From Brachybacterium sp. Z12 (GTDB lineage: Bacteria > Actinomycetota > Actinomycetes > Actinomycetales > Dermabacteraceae): DNA of 64,000 nt. The translations under genes were made by a program, and so were the position numbers. The notes below the pieces were generated by a model. The model was not told the DNA's origin. It was given only the letters and a program-made list of their open reading frames with translations, and searched no databases. Positions 1 to 9,000 of this stretch are shown piece after piece; within the stretch, counting starts at the first letter, position 1; the number at the start of each line of letters is the position of its first letter. The stretch covers positions 1,674,001 to 1,738,000 of the forward strand of contig NZ_CP060496.1 of assembly GCF_014400405.1 (NCBI RefSeq). Reading direction: 5' to 3'.

Positions 1-1288
1 TGGGCAACCTGATCCCCGAGTGGAACGACCTGGTCTACCGGGAGGACTGGCGGGAGGCGAGCGAACGCCTGCACGCCACCAACAACTTCCCGGAGTTCAC
101 CGGCCGCGCCTGCCCGGCGCCGTGCGAGTCCAGCTGCGTCCTGGGCATCAACCAGCCACCGGTGACGATCAAGAACATCGAGCTCTCGATCGTCGAGCGG
201 GCCTTCGAGGAGGGCTGGCTCGACCCGGTCGAGCCCACCCGCCAGACCGGCCGCTCGGTCGCCGTCGTCGGCTCGGGCCCCGCGGGCCTGGCCGCCGCGC
301 AGCAGCTCACCCGTGCCGGCCACTCCGTGGTGGTGCTCGAACGCGACGACCGCCTCGGCGGCCTCATGCGCTACGGCATCCCCGAGTTCAAGCTCGAGAA
401 GCGCTTCGTGGACAGACGCCTCCAGCAGATGCGCGCCGAGGGCACCCGCTTCCGCGCCGGAATCGACGTGGGCGGCACCGGGGAGGGGGCGTTGAGCGTC
501 GAGGAGCTGCGCTCCCGCTTCGACGCGGTCGTGCTCGCCACCGGCGCGAGCGCCCCGCGCGAGCTCGCCGTCCCCGGCCGCGAGGCCACCGGCATCCACC
601 CGGCGATGGAGTACCTCACCCAGGCCAACCGTCTGGTGGAGGGGGACTGGATCGAGGATCCGCTCTCGGCCGAGGGCAAGGACGTCGTGATCATCGGCGG
701 CGGCGACACCGGTGCCGACTGCCTGGGCACTGCCCTGCGCCAGGGCGCCCGCTCGGTGACGACCCTCGCGATCGGCACCCAGCCGCCCCTCGCGCGGGAC
801 GAGCGCCAGCCCTGGCCCACCCACCCGATCCTCTTCGAGGTGTCCACCGCACATGAGGAGGGCGGAGACCGTTCCTATCTCGCCTCGACCACCGGATTCG
901 AGGTCGACGCCGAGGAGCGGTCAGCGGGCTCGAGGTCGCACGCACCCGCTTCCTCGACGGTGCGCGAATGCCCACCCCCGACACCGCGACGGTGCTGCCC
1001 GCCACGCTCGTGCTGATCGCGATGGGTTTCACCGGCGCCCGTGAGGAGGGGCTGCTCACCTCGCTCGGAGTGGACATCACCTCACGCGGCAACATCGTGC
1101 ACGATGCTGACTGGGCGACGACCGTGGACGGGGTGTTCACCGCGGGCGACTGCGCTCGCGGTCAGAGCCTCATCGTGTGGGCGATCGCGGAGGGTCGCTC
1201 GTGCGCGGCGTCGGTGGATGAGCACCTGATGGGGGTGACGTCCCTGCCACGGCCTGTGCGTCCCGGCGAGAAGCCTGTCACAGTATGA
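1..1288 (+). CDS. gltD: glutamate synthase (NADPH) small subunit, 5'-partial, one frameshift
   Basis: The small subunit of glutamate synthase passes electrons from NADPH through FAD and Fe-S clusters to the large subunit, which makes glutamate from glutamine and 2-oxoglutarate. The gene is open at the left edge, reading from base 3, with about 428 residues present. Near the start lies the cysteine cluster CPAPCESSC, which ligates Fe-S. A dinucleotide-binding motif GSGPAG follows, then a second one, GGGDTG. The C-terminus has the FAD-family signature GVFTAGDCARG. One base is missing at about 919-921; after that the protein continues as VSGLEVARTRFLDG in the next frame to TGA at 1286-1288. The gltB partner would lie upstream, outside the window. 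The break looks like a sequencing error rather than decay. Confidence 0.93.
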
Positions 1289-1392
1289 AAGACTAGGGTC
1301 CGAACACGCGATGCTGCGGCCCTCGGGCAGCGCACGCGCGCGGGCCCGCTGAGAGGGCCGCGGCCCTACACACGAACTACAGATGGGTTGAC

Positions 1393-2862
1393 ATGCGCAA
1401 AGCGAAGATCGTCTGCACACTCGGGCCGGCGACCGATTCCTACGAGCAGGTCCGGACGCTGATCGAAGCCGGGATGAATGTCGCCCGGATGAACTTCAGC
1501 CATGGCACGCACGATGATCACGCGAAGGTGTACGCGAACATCCGTCGTGCCGCGGAGGACCTCGGCAAGAACGTCGCCGTGCTGGTCGACCTGCAGGGTC
1601 CCAAGATCCGCCTCGGCAAGTTCACCGACGGCCCGCACAAGCTCGAGGTGGGTGACAGCCTCACCATCACCACCGACGAGATCGACGGCACCCGGGAGCG
1701 GGTCTCGACCACGTTCAAGGGCCTGCCGGGCGACTGCCGCCCCGGCGACGTCCTGCTGATCGATGACGGCAAGGTCTCGGTGCGCGTCACCGAGGTCACC
1801 GAGACCGAGGTCATCACCGTCGTCGAGGTCCCCGGACCGGTGTCCAACAACAAGGGCATCAACCTGCCCGGTGTCGCCGTGTCCGTCCCCGCCATGAGCG
1901 AGAAGGACGTGGCGGATCTCCGCTTCGGTCTCGGCCTCGGTGCGGATCTCGTCGCCCTGTCCTTCGTGCGCGACGCGCATGACATGGACGACGTCCTGCG
2001 GATCATGCAGGAGGAGGGCCGCCGGGTCCCCGTGATCGCGAAGATCGAGAAGCCGCAGGCGGTTCGGGCACTGCGCTCGATCGTCGGCGCCTTCGACGGC
2101 ATCATGGTCGCCCGCGGCGACCTCGGTGTCGAGATGCCGCTCGAGCAGGTCCCGCTGGTGCAGAAGCGCGCGATCGAGCTCGCCCGCCGCAACGCCAAGC
2201 CCGTGATCGTCGCCACCCAGGTGCTCGAGTCGATGATCGAGAGCCCGCGTCCCACCCGCGCTGAGGCGTCGGACTGCGCCAACGCGATCCTCGACGGTGC
2301 CGACGCGGTCATGCTCTCGGGCGAGACCAGCGTGGGCAAGTACCCCTTCGAGGCCGTGCGCACGATGGCCCGCATCATCACCAACACGGAGGAGAACGGC
2401 GCGGACCGCATCCTCCCGTTGGGAACCATCCCGCACACCCGCGGAGGTGCGATCACCCGCGCGGCCGCGGAGATCGGCGATCAGCTCTCTGCGCAGTATC
2501 TGGTGACCTTCACCGAGTCCGGTGACACGGCCCGCCGTCTGTCCCGGCTGCGCCCGACGATCCCCCTGCTGGCGATGACCCCGTACCCGGAGGTCGCCCG
2601 CCAGCTGTCCCTCACCTGGGGCGTCGAGGCGCACCTGGTGCCCATGCAGAAGGATTCCGACGCGATGGTGGGCGAGGTCGACGAGCTCCTGCGCGAGCAG
2701 AAGGGCCTGCAGAAGAACGACCTCGTCGTTGTCGCGGCCGGTTCGCCTCCCGGCGTGCACGGCTCGACCAACACCCTGCGCGTTCACCGCATCGGCGACC
2801 TCGACGGCACCGAGTCGGCACGCATCGAGGCGGACCGCATCGCCGCCGGCCCGCAGGGCTGA
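1393..2862 (+). CDS. pyk: pyruvate kinase
   Basis: Pyruvate kinase transfers phosphate from phosphoenolpyruvate to ADP in the last step of glycolysis. The 489-residue protein begins MRKAKIVCTLGPA, the family's usual N-terminus. It holds the active-site region VIAKIEKPQAV and the signature MVARGDLGVEMP near residue 240, then TRAEASDCANAILDG and a C-terminal allosteric domain. The length is typical and the frame is intact. No strong Shine-Dalgarno precedes the ATG. The gene stands alone after gltD, with a hairpin terminator about 60 bases downstream. In Mycobacterium pyk is also near pdtaR, polA and rpsA, so the position is conserved. Confidence 0.97.
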   Translation: MRKAKIVCTLGPATDSYEQVRTLIEAGMNVARMNFSHGTHDDHAKVYANIRRAAEDLGKNVAVLVDLQGPKIRLGKFTDGPHKLEVGDSLTITTDEIDGTRERVSTTFKGLPGDCRPGDVLLIDDGKVSVRVTEVTETEVITVVEVPGPVSNNKGINLPGVAVSVPAMSEKDVADLRFGLGLGADLVALSFVRDAHDMDDVLRIMQEEGRRVPVIAKIEKPQAVRALRSIVGAFDGIMVARGDLGVEMPLEQVPLVQKRAIELARRNAKPVIVATQVLESMIESPRPTRAEASDCANAILDGADAVMLSGETSVGKYPFEAVRTMARIITNTEENGADRILPLGTIPHTRGGAITRAAAEIGDQLSAQYLVTFTESGDTARRLSRLRPTIPLLAMTPYPEVARQLSLTWGVEAHLVPMQKDSDAMVGEVDELLREQKGLQKNDLVVVAAGSPPGVHGSTNTLRVHRIGDLDGTESARIEADRIAAGPQG

Positions 2863-2923
2863 CACACCAGAAGGCAGGGGATCGGCCACGCCCGTAGAGC
2901 TGATCCGCCTGCTGTGACGAGAG

Positions 2924-2963
2924 CGGCGCCCGCGGCCATCTGGCCGTCGGGCGCCGTTCTTTC
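2924..2963 (+). terminator. rho-independent terminator after pyk
   Basis: A GC-rich inverted repeat, ggcgcccgcggcc paired with ggccgtcgggcgcc around a 4-base loop, is followed by gttcttt. It sits about 60 bases after the pyk stop. Nothing coding is evident from here to the tRNA at 3215. Confidence 0.75.
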
Positions 2964-3214
2964 GACGCACAGCACGCAGGCGCGGAAGCCCAGCCGAAGA
3001 GGGCCGTGCTCCGTGGGGTCGGCGTTCTCGGGCCGAGGCATTCGCATGAGGCGGCCATGCGGTGTGGTGAGTCACCGCTGACCTCTGTGACCTCGGATAA
3101 TCTCCATGCGGCCACGGGGCTGCGGTGCATGTCAGGATCTGTGCATTTCGCACCCGAAACCGGCCGACTGGCGGCATCGTCGGCGCATCATTGCAGGCCA
3201 TAACCATATAACTG

Positions 3215-3300
3215 TGGTGCCGGGTGCGGGACTCGAACCCGCACGCCCTCACGGACAGCGCATTTTGAGTGCGCCGCGTCTACCATTCCGCCAACCCGGC
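3215..3300 (-). tRNA. tRNA-Leu (anticodon CAA)
   Basis: On the minus strand the sequence begins gccgggttggcggaatggta and folds as a class II tRNA with a long variable arm. The acceptor stem GCCGGGT pairs with ACCCGGC, and the T-arm reads gcgggttcgagtcccgc. The anticodon loop is CTCAAAA, giving CAA for UUG leucine codons. The CCA tail is encoded (complement of bases 3215-3217). The gene is solitary and antisense to the upstream region of pdtaR. Confidence 0.93.
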
Positions 3301-3408
3301 TGGCCCCCACAGGGGAGGGCTGGATTAGGATACCGCTGATGACCACCGGCCTTGACCGCGTGGGTGCTGGCCACCTCCGCGCAGGCCCACTTCGAGACAC
3401 AGGGCGAC

Positions 3409-4059
3409 ATGACTGACGAAACGACTTCCCTTCCCGACGACGCCCAGGACGAGACCCTGGCCGACGACGGCGCTCGACGCCGCACGGCCGTGGTGGCTGA
3501 GGACGAGAGCCTCATCCGCATGGACATCGTCGAAACCCTCACCGAGGCCGGCTACGAGGTGGTCGCGGCTGTGGGCGACGGGGAGAGCGCCGTCGCGAAG
3601 GCTCGCGAGCTGCGTCCCGACATCGTGGTGATGGACGTCAAGATGCCGCAGGTCGATGGCGTCACCGCCGCGGAGCGGATCGGCGAGGAGAGCCTTGCCC
3701 CCGTGGTCATGCTGACCGCGTTCTCGCAGGCGGAGCTCGTCGAGCGTGCCCGCGACGCCGGTGCGATGGCCTACGTGGTCAAGCCCTTCACCCCCGCGGA
3801 CCTGCTGCCGGCGATCGAGATCGCGATCTCTCGTTTCCAGCAGATCACCCAGCTCGAGTCCGAGATCGCTGACCTGGGGGAGCGGTTCGAGACCCGCAAG
3901 CGCGTGGACCGCGCCAAGGGGCTGCTGCAGACGAACATGGGCCTCTCCGAGCCGGAGGCGTTCCGCTGGATCCAGAAGACGTCGATGGACCGTCGTCTGA
4001 CGATGCGCGAGGTCGCCGACGCAGTCATCGATCAGCTGGGCGGCCAGAGCAAGGACTGA
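3409..4059 (+). CDS. pdtaR: ANTAR-domain response regulator (PdtaR-like)
   Basis: This is a cytoplasmic two-component response regulator with an RNA-binding ANTAR output domain, which acts by transcription antitermination. The 216-residue protein has an acidic N-terminal tail of about 25 residues and a receiver domain (about 26-145). The receiver shows the acidic pocket AEDESL, phosphoacceptor Asp76 in VMDVKMP and the switch lysine in VKPF. A coiled linker leads to a C-terminal ANTAR domain with the family pattern RAKGLL...LSEPEAFRWIQ. I start at ATG 3409; ATG 3352 is possible but adds an atypical tail. The architecture matches Mycobacterium Rv1626. A possible -10 (TAGGAT) is at 3326-3331. 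No PdtaS kinase is in the window. A binding-protein gene follows 47 bases later on the same strand. Confidence 0.92.
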   Translation: MTDETTSLPDDAQDETLADDGARRRTAVVAEDESLIRMDIVETLTEAGYEVVAAVGDGESAVAKARELRPDIVVMDVKMPQVDGVTAAERIGEESLAPVVMLTAFSQAELVERARDAGAMAYVVKPFTPADLLPAIEIAISRFQQITQLESEIADLGERFETRKRVDRAKGLLQTNMGLSEPEAFRWIQKTSMDRRLTMREVADAVIDQLGGQSKD

Positions 4060-4106
4060 GTCCACCGGAACGGGGGCGTGCCGGGGCGAGAAGGGGCGGT
4101 TGAGCG

Positions 4107-5477
4107 ATGGCGATCTCACGACGCACTCTCGTGCGAGGACTCGGAGCAGGAGTCCTCGGTGCGGGTGCGCTGACCGCCTGCGGAGAGAGCGGCATGCCTA
4201 GCCGGGGTCGACGCCGACCGACGACCACCGCACCCACGGCCGAGGCCCTCTCGGAGCCCGATGTCCCCCTGGTGATCGGGCAGATCGGGGCGAACTACGG
4301 CCGGATGGCCAAGTTCGAGAAGGCGATCGAGGTCGCGATCGCCTGCGCCCGGCTCGACGTGAACGCTCGCTGGGACGGCCTGTTCGGCCATGAGGTGGAG
4401 CTCGCCGAGCGCTACGTCATGCAGGAGCCGGGCGAGGACCTGACGACCGTCATCCAGGAGATGGCCGGCTCCGGTGTCACCTGTGTGATCACCTCGATCG
4501 ATGAGGAATCGCTGATCGCGGCGATGCCGGCGCTGGTCGAAGCCGGGATGGCGGTGATCGACGTCTTCACCTCCGGGCGAGATCTGCGCACCACCGAGGT
4601 GCAGACGGCGAACCTCCTGGTGCGCCTCTGCCCGAACGACGCGACCATCGCAGCGCAGTACGCCGAGGTCTCCCTGGGCAGCACCTCGGACAAGGCAGGC
4701 CCGACCGGGACTGTGGCGTACCTCTCCGAGGACACCCTCCAGGGAAGGAGCCTGCTCTACGAGCTGCAGCAGGTGCTCCATCCACAGGGCGGGAGCATCG
4801 TCTCGGAGCAGTTCTATGCCGTGGGGGACTTCGGGGACATCGGCGCCCGGGTGAAGAAGGTGCTCGCCGATCCTCCGGCGCTGCTGGTCTTCAACGGCGG
4901 CGAGGAAGCGGCACCGTTCCTGTCGGCGCTGCATTCGGCGACCCTCGACGGCGGACAGCGTCCGGAGGTCGAGTTCCCGAAGCGGCTCGCGCCTGCGGCG
5001 ACGATCGACTATTCGCAGGAACCGGTGGCGGAGGATCTCGTCCCCGGCTGCCTGGCCTCGGCGACCGGATTCGAGCCCGGGGACGCGCTCACGGTCCCGC
5101 ACGAGAACATGATGCTCAACCGCAGCACGGAGTTCCTGCGCACCGGATACGCCTACTCGCAGCATGGGTACGACGCGTTCACGATGCTCTGCCTCGCGGC
5201 GCAGCACGCCCTATCCGTCGAAGGGACGGCGCTCGCGGCGGGGCTCCCCGCGGTCCTCACCGGCTCCGAGGACTGCACGGACTACGAGGAATGCCGCCGG
5301 GTGATGAAGACGGCGCTCGAGGCCGGGGGTCGCGCCACGGTGGCATACACCGGCCGGATGGGCCCGCTCGAGCTGGGACCGCACTCCGATGCCCGCACCG
5401 GGCAGATGCGCGAATACACCTGGTCGGACGCGAACGTGATGGAGCTCGGCAACCCGACAGGCTTCGAAGCCGCGTAG
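4107..5477 (+). CDS. Tat-exported lipoprotein, amino-acid/amide-type substrate-binding protein
   Basis: The 456-residue protein starts with a twin-arginine signal (SRRTLVRG) and a lipobox LTAC, with the cysteine near residue 25, so it should be a membrane-anchored lipoprotein. The mature part resembles type I periplasmic binding proteins (Leu/Ile/Val or amide receptors). It has VPLVIGQIGANYG at the start of lobe one, a hinge-like segment GPTGTVAYLSEDT, and repeated Rossmann-like strands such as ALLVFNGGEE. No permease or ATPase gene is adjacent, so either it serves a distant transporter or it is a sensor. The gene lies 47 bases after pdtaR and may be co-transcribed with it. The ligand cannot be told from sequence. 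Confidence 0.78.
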   Translation: MAISRRTLVRGLGAGVLGAGALTACGESGMPSRGRRRPTTTAPTAEALSEPDVPLVIGQIGANYGRMAKFEKAIEVAIACARLDVNARWDGLFGHEVELAERYVMQEPGEDLTTVIQEMAGSGVTCVITSIDEESLIAAMPALVEAGMAVIDVFTSGRDLRTTEVQTANLLVRLCPNDATIAAQYAEVSLGSTSDKAGPTGTVAYLSEDTLQGRSLLYELQQVLHPQGGSIVSEQFYAVGDFGDIGARVKKVLADPPALLVFNGGEEAAPFLSALHSATLDGGQRPEVEFPKRLAPAATIDYSQEPVAEDLVPGCLASATGFEPGDALTVPHENMMLNRSTEFLRTGYAYSQHGYDAFTMLCLAAQHALSVEGTALAAGLPAVLTGSEDCTDYEECRRVMKTALEAGGRATVAYTGRMGPLELGPHSDARTGQMREYTWSDANVMELGNPTGFEAA

Positions 5478-5502
5478 TGAGCGGTCCTGGCCGCTGCGCG
5501 GG

Positions 5503-5970
5503 TCAGCGCGGCGGCAGCAGCTGGGTCGCGACCGTCACGGTGCTCAGCAGCGTGCCCGCCTCATCATGGACATCCACGAGATAGCTCGCCATCTGACGCC
5601 CTAGGTGACGGGCGCTGCAGGTCGCGGTGACCGACCCCTCCCGCGCTGAACGGTGGTGCAGAGCGGAGACCGAGGTGCCCACAGCCTGCGCCCCTTCACC
5701 GTGGACCTCGCGAGCCTGCACTATCGCCGCGAAGGAGGCGATGGTCTCGGCCAGCGCGATCGTGGCTCCGCCGTGCAGGAGCCCGGCCGGCTGCACGTTG
5801 CCCTCCACCGGCATGCTCGCGGTGCCGCCGCGCGCATCCAGCGTCAGCAGCTCGATCCCGCAGCGCTCCATCAGGGTGCCGCGCAGGAGCGGCGCGAAAT
5901 GCGCTCGCAGCTCCTCGCTGATCGGCGGAGGAACGGCGGCGGTCTCGGAGGCGGTGCGGCGTGCGGTCAT
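5503..5970 (-). CDS. PaaI-family hot-dog thioesterase
   Basis: A 155-residue hot-dog-fold protein, likely hydrolysing aryl- or acyl-CoA thioesters in the cytoplasm. It carries the family motif GLLHGGATIALAET, in which HGG and the following helix form the active site. The C-terminal half ends in the strand pattern SAREGSVTATCSARHLGRQ and the usual YLVDVHDEAGTLLSTVTV. It lies opposite the neighbouring binding-protein gene and diverges from polA across a 65-base gap. A thioesterase gene next to polA also occurs in mycobacteria. Substrate specificity is unknown. Confidence 0.85.
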   Translation of the reverse strand: MTARRTASETAAVPPPISEELRAHFAPLLRGTLMERCGIELLTLDARGGTASMPVEGNVQPAGLLHGGATIALAETIASFAAIVQAREVHGEGAQAVGTSVSALHHRSAREGSVTATCSARHLGRQMASYLVDVHDEAGTLLSTVTVATQLLPPR

Positions 5971-6035
5971 GGCACGAGGGTGCCACAGCTGGAGGAGGTG
6001 AGCAGGCGTCGGTACGACATGGGAGACTGCTCCCC

Positions 6036-8753
6036 ATGAATGCGAGTGAAACCGACGACCAGCGCATCCTCCTCATCGATGGGCACGCGATGGCCTTCCG
6101 GGCCTTCTTCGCGCTGCCCGCCGACGGGTTCAGCGACGGCAGGGGCCAAGCCACCAATGCGGTCTACGGCTTCACCCGCATGATCATCAACGTGGTCGCC
6201 TCGGAGAAGCCGACCCACATCGCAGTCGCCTTCGATCTCCCCGGCGGCACCTTCCGCGACCGCATCTACGACCAGTACAAGGGCGGCCGCGACGAGACCC
6301 CGCCCGCCTTCCACGGCCAGATCGCCCTGATCATGCAGGTGCTGGACGCGCTCGGCGTGCGGTGGCTGACCTACGAGGACTACGAGGCCGATGACATCAT
6401 CGCCACCCTCGCCACCCGGGCCGAGGAGGCAGGCGATGAAGCGCTGATCGTCTCGAGCGACCGTGACGCGATCCAGCTGGTGGGGGAGAAGGTCACCCTG
6501 CTGCAGCCGATCAAGGGCGTGACCGAGATGCGGCGCATGACCCCTGCCGCCGTCGAGGAGAAGTACGGCGTCACCCCGGAGCGCTACCCCGATCTCGCCG
6601 CGCTGGTGGGCGAGGCGGCGGACAACCTCCCCGGGGTGCCGGGCGTCGGCCCGAAGACCGCCGCGAAGTGGATCGTCCAGTACGGCGACCTGCCCGGAGT
6701 GATCGCCCATGCCGGCGAGATCAAGGGCAAGGCGGGACAGTCCCTGCGCGATCACCTCGAGGCGGTCGAGCGCAACCGGCTGATGAACGCCGCCTTCACC
6801 ACCCTGGACGTGCCCCGGGGCCTGGACCACTACGCGCTCGGCGGCGGGGACCGTGCACGGGTCCTCGAGGTGTTCGACGACCTCGCGTTCGGGGACACCA
6901 TCCGGCGTGATCTGCCGGCGGCGCTGCTGGGCGAGACAGTCGCCGTGGCGGCCGCTGAGGAGGAGCAGCAGGCCTCCGAGGTGCTCGCGATCGCTGATGC
7001 GGGCACTCTGCAGGAGCTGCTGGGGGCTGATGGCGACGTCCTGGCCCTCGATGTGGTCGAGGATGTGCGCGGCGGTGCGCTGCTGGGCCTGGCCACGGTC
7101 ACGGCCCGTGGCGCGATCCAGCTGACCGAGCTTGACTCCGAAGGATCCTCCGCTCTGGCGGCCGCTCTCGAAGGAGCCGCCGAGATCCGCGTCGCCGATG
7201 CGCCGGCGGTCCGTTCCTGGCTCGCGGAGAACGGGTACCACCCCAGTGCACGGATGCGGGACCTCGCGCTCGAGTCCTTCGTGCTGCGCCCCGGTGCCCG
7301 CAGCTATGACGCCGAGTCCCTGGGCGCCGATCTGGCCGGGGCGAGCTTCGAGCCTCGCCCCCGTAAGCCCGCCCCGTCGACATTGAAGAAGGAGACGCCC
7401 GAGGCTCGCGCCGAGCACGTCGCCCGGGCGGGTGCCCGCCTCGCCGGTGCCGCCGCGGCGCTGCACCCGGCCGCCGCTGAGCTCACCTCGCGTCTCGAGG
7501 AGGCCGCCTGGGCCCGGACCATCCTCGAGGACATCGAGCGGCCCCTGCAGGAGATCCTGGAGACGATGCACGAGCGCGGGATCGCGCTCGACGGCGGGGC
7601 CGTGGCCACGCTGCGTGACGAGTTCGAGGGCTTCGTCGCACAGGCCAAGCGCGAGGCCGGAGAGATCGTGGGGGAGGAGGTCAACCTCTCCTCGCCGAAG
7701 CAGCTCCAGGTGGTGCTGTTCGAGACTCTCGCCCTGCCCACCACGCGCAAGATCTCCTCGGGCCACTCGACGGATGCCGAGTCCCTCACCGACCTCTCGG
7801 AGGCGCTCGACCCGGAGTCCGCAGGTCACCGCTTCCTGTCCTGGTTGCTGCGCTTCCGCGAGATGAGCAAGCTGACCGGGTACCTGGTGGGCCTGGACAA
7901 GGTCGTGGACAGCGGTTCGCGCGTGCACACGACCTTCCAGCAGACGGCTGCGGCCACGGGGCGCCTCGCCTCGACGGAGCCGAACCTCCAGAACATCCCC
8001 GTCCGCACGGCCGAGGGGCAGCGCATCCGGGACGTCTTCGTCGCCGGCGAGGGCTTCGAGACCCTGCTGACCGCGGACTACTCGCAGATCGAGATGCGCA
8101 TCATGGCGCACCTGTCCGAGGACGAGGGCCTGATCGAGGCGTTCAACTCCGGAGAGGACCTGCACAACTTCGTCGCCTCCAGGGTCTTCGGGGTGAGCCC
8201 CGACGCGGTCGACCCGGCGATGCGATCGAAGACGAAAGCGGTCAGCTACGGCCTCGCGTACGGCCTCTCCGCCTTCGGCCTCTCCCGTCAGCTGCGCATC
8301 TCGCGCGCCGAGGCGACCGCTCTGCGCGACGGCTACTTCGAACGCTTCGGCGGCGTGCGCGACTACCTGCGCGAGAGCGTGGAGACCGCTCGCACCACCG
8401 GATACACCGAGACGATCCTCGGCCGCCGCCGCTACCTGCCCGATCTCACCTCCGACAACCGTCAGCGTCGGGAGAACGCAGAGCGGGTGGCCCTGAACTC
8501 GCCGATCCAGGGCAGCGCGGCGGACATCATCAAGCTCGCGATGCTGGCTGTCGAGCGGCGCATGCGGGAAGCGCAGCTGACCTCTCGGATGCTGCTCCAG
8601 GTGCATGACGAGCTCGTGATCGAGGTGGCTCCCGGCGAGCTGGACCAGGTCCGCGAGATCGTCGAGGACGGCATGGACTCGGCCTACGAGCTCTCGGTGC
8701 CGCTCGAGGTCGGGATCGGGATCGGTCGCACCTGGCGCGAGGCCGCGCACTGA
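6036..8753 (+). CDS. polA: DNA polymerase I
   Basis: DNA polymerase I fills gaps in excision repair and removes Okazaki-fragment primers. The 905-residue protein has an N-terminal 5'-3' nuclease (LLIDGHAMAFRAFFALP; ASDRDAIQLV-like acidic region; helix-hairpin-helix LPGVPGVGPKTA). The middle domain is shortened and lacks the proofreading acidic residues, as in other actinobacterial PolA. The polymerase domain has motif A DYSQIEMR near residue 681, the O-helix region AVSYGLAYG and motif C QVHDELVIEV near 857. I chose ATG 6036 because the protein then starts right before the nuclease domain. The frame is intact over its whole length. Confidence 0.97.
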   Translation: MNASETDDQRILLIDGHAMAFRAFFALPADGFSDGRGQATNAVYGFTRMIINVVASEKPTHIAVAFDLPGGTFRDRIYDQYKGGRDETPPAFHGQIALIMQVLDALGVRWLTYEDYEADDIIATLATRAEEAGDEALIVSSDRDAIQLVGEKVTLLQPIKGVTEMRRMTPAAVEEKYGVTPERYPDLAALVGEAADNLPGVPGVGPKTAAKWIVQYGDLPGVIAHAGEIKGKAGQSLRDHLEAVERNRLMNAAFTTLDVPRGLDHYALGGGDRARVLEVFDDLAFGDTIRRDLPAALLGETVAVAAAEEEQQASEVLAIADAGTLQELLGADGDVLALDVVEDVRGGALLGLATVTARGAIQLTELDSEGSSALAAALEGAAEIRVADAPAVRSWLAENGYHPSARMRDLALESFVLRPGARSYDAESLGADLAGASFEPRPRKPAPSTLKKETPEARAEHVARAGARLAGAAAALHPAAAELTSRLEEAAWARTILEDIERPLQEILETMHERGIALDGGAVATLRDEFEGFVAQAKREAGEIVGEEVNLSSPKQLQVVLFETLALPTTRKISSGHSTDAESLTDLSEALDPESAGHRFLSWLLRFREMSKLTGYLVGLDKVVDSGSRVHTTFQQTAAATGRLASTEPNLQNIPVRTAEGQRIRDVFVAGEGFETLLTADYSQIEMRIMAHLSEDEGLIEAFNSGEDLHNFVASRVFGVSPDAVDPAMRSKTKAVSYGLAYGLSAFGLSRQLRISRAEATALRDGYFERFGGVRDYLRESVETARTTGYTETILGRRRYLPDLTSDNRQRRENAERVALNSPIQGSAADIIKLAMLAVERRMREAQLTSRMLLQVHDELVIEVAPGELDQVREIVEDGMDSAYELSVPLEVGIGIGRTWREAAH

Positions 8754-9000
8754 CGCACCCCGCCGCAGGAACCGACGGCCGGAGGACCAGGACGGATCTC
8801 ACATCGCCGGATCGCTCCGCAGGGCTCCCCGCTCTCGCGGAACCTCGGCCGGGCTGTTAGGCTTTTGAAGGTCTCTGCGCGAGCCATCACCGTCGTGGTC
8901 CCCACGTCGGCAGCGGCCCGAGCATCGACTGGCCCTCTCCGGAGTGCCTGCAGGTCCATCGACCCTACTCATTCCCTGTCCCGACGGAGTCCTTACCTAC
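8754..9000 (+). promoter_or_regulatory. rpsA leader region
   Basis: This 247-base gap separates polA from rpsA. It contains ttaggct near 8858-8864, a possible actinobacterial -10 element, which would give a 5' leader of about 130 bases. I see no convincing -35, hairpin terminator or reading frame. Autoregulation by S1 through its leader is known in Escherichia coli, but nothing here proves it. Confidence 0.3.

Noticed and set aside
2964..3214. Possible small gene between the pyk terminator and tRNA-Leu
   Set aside because: Short frames exist on both strands, but none has a ribosome-binding site, typical codon use or a recognisable product.
5967..8750. Minus-strand open frame of 927 codons opposite polA, with similar ones opposite uvrA, uvrB, zwf and cmk-der
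   Set aside because: All are full-length mirrors of well-supported genes, with His/Arg/Leu-rich composition typical of GC-driven shadow frames.
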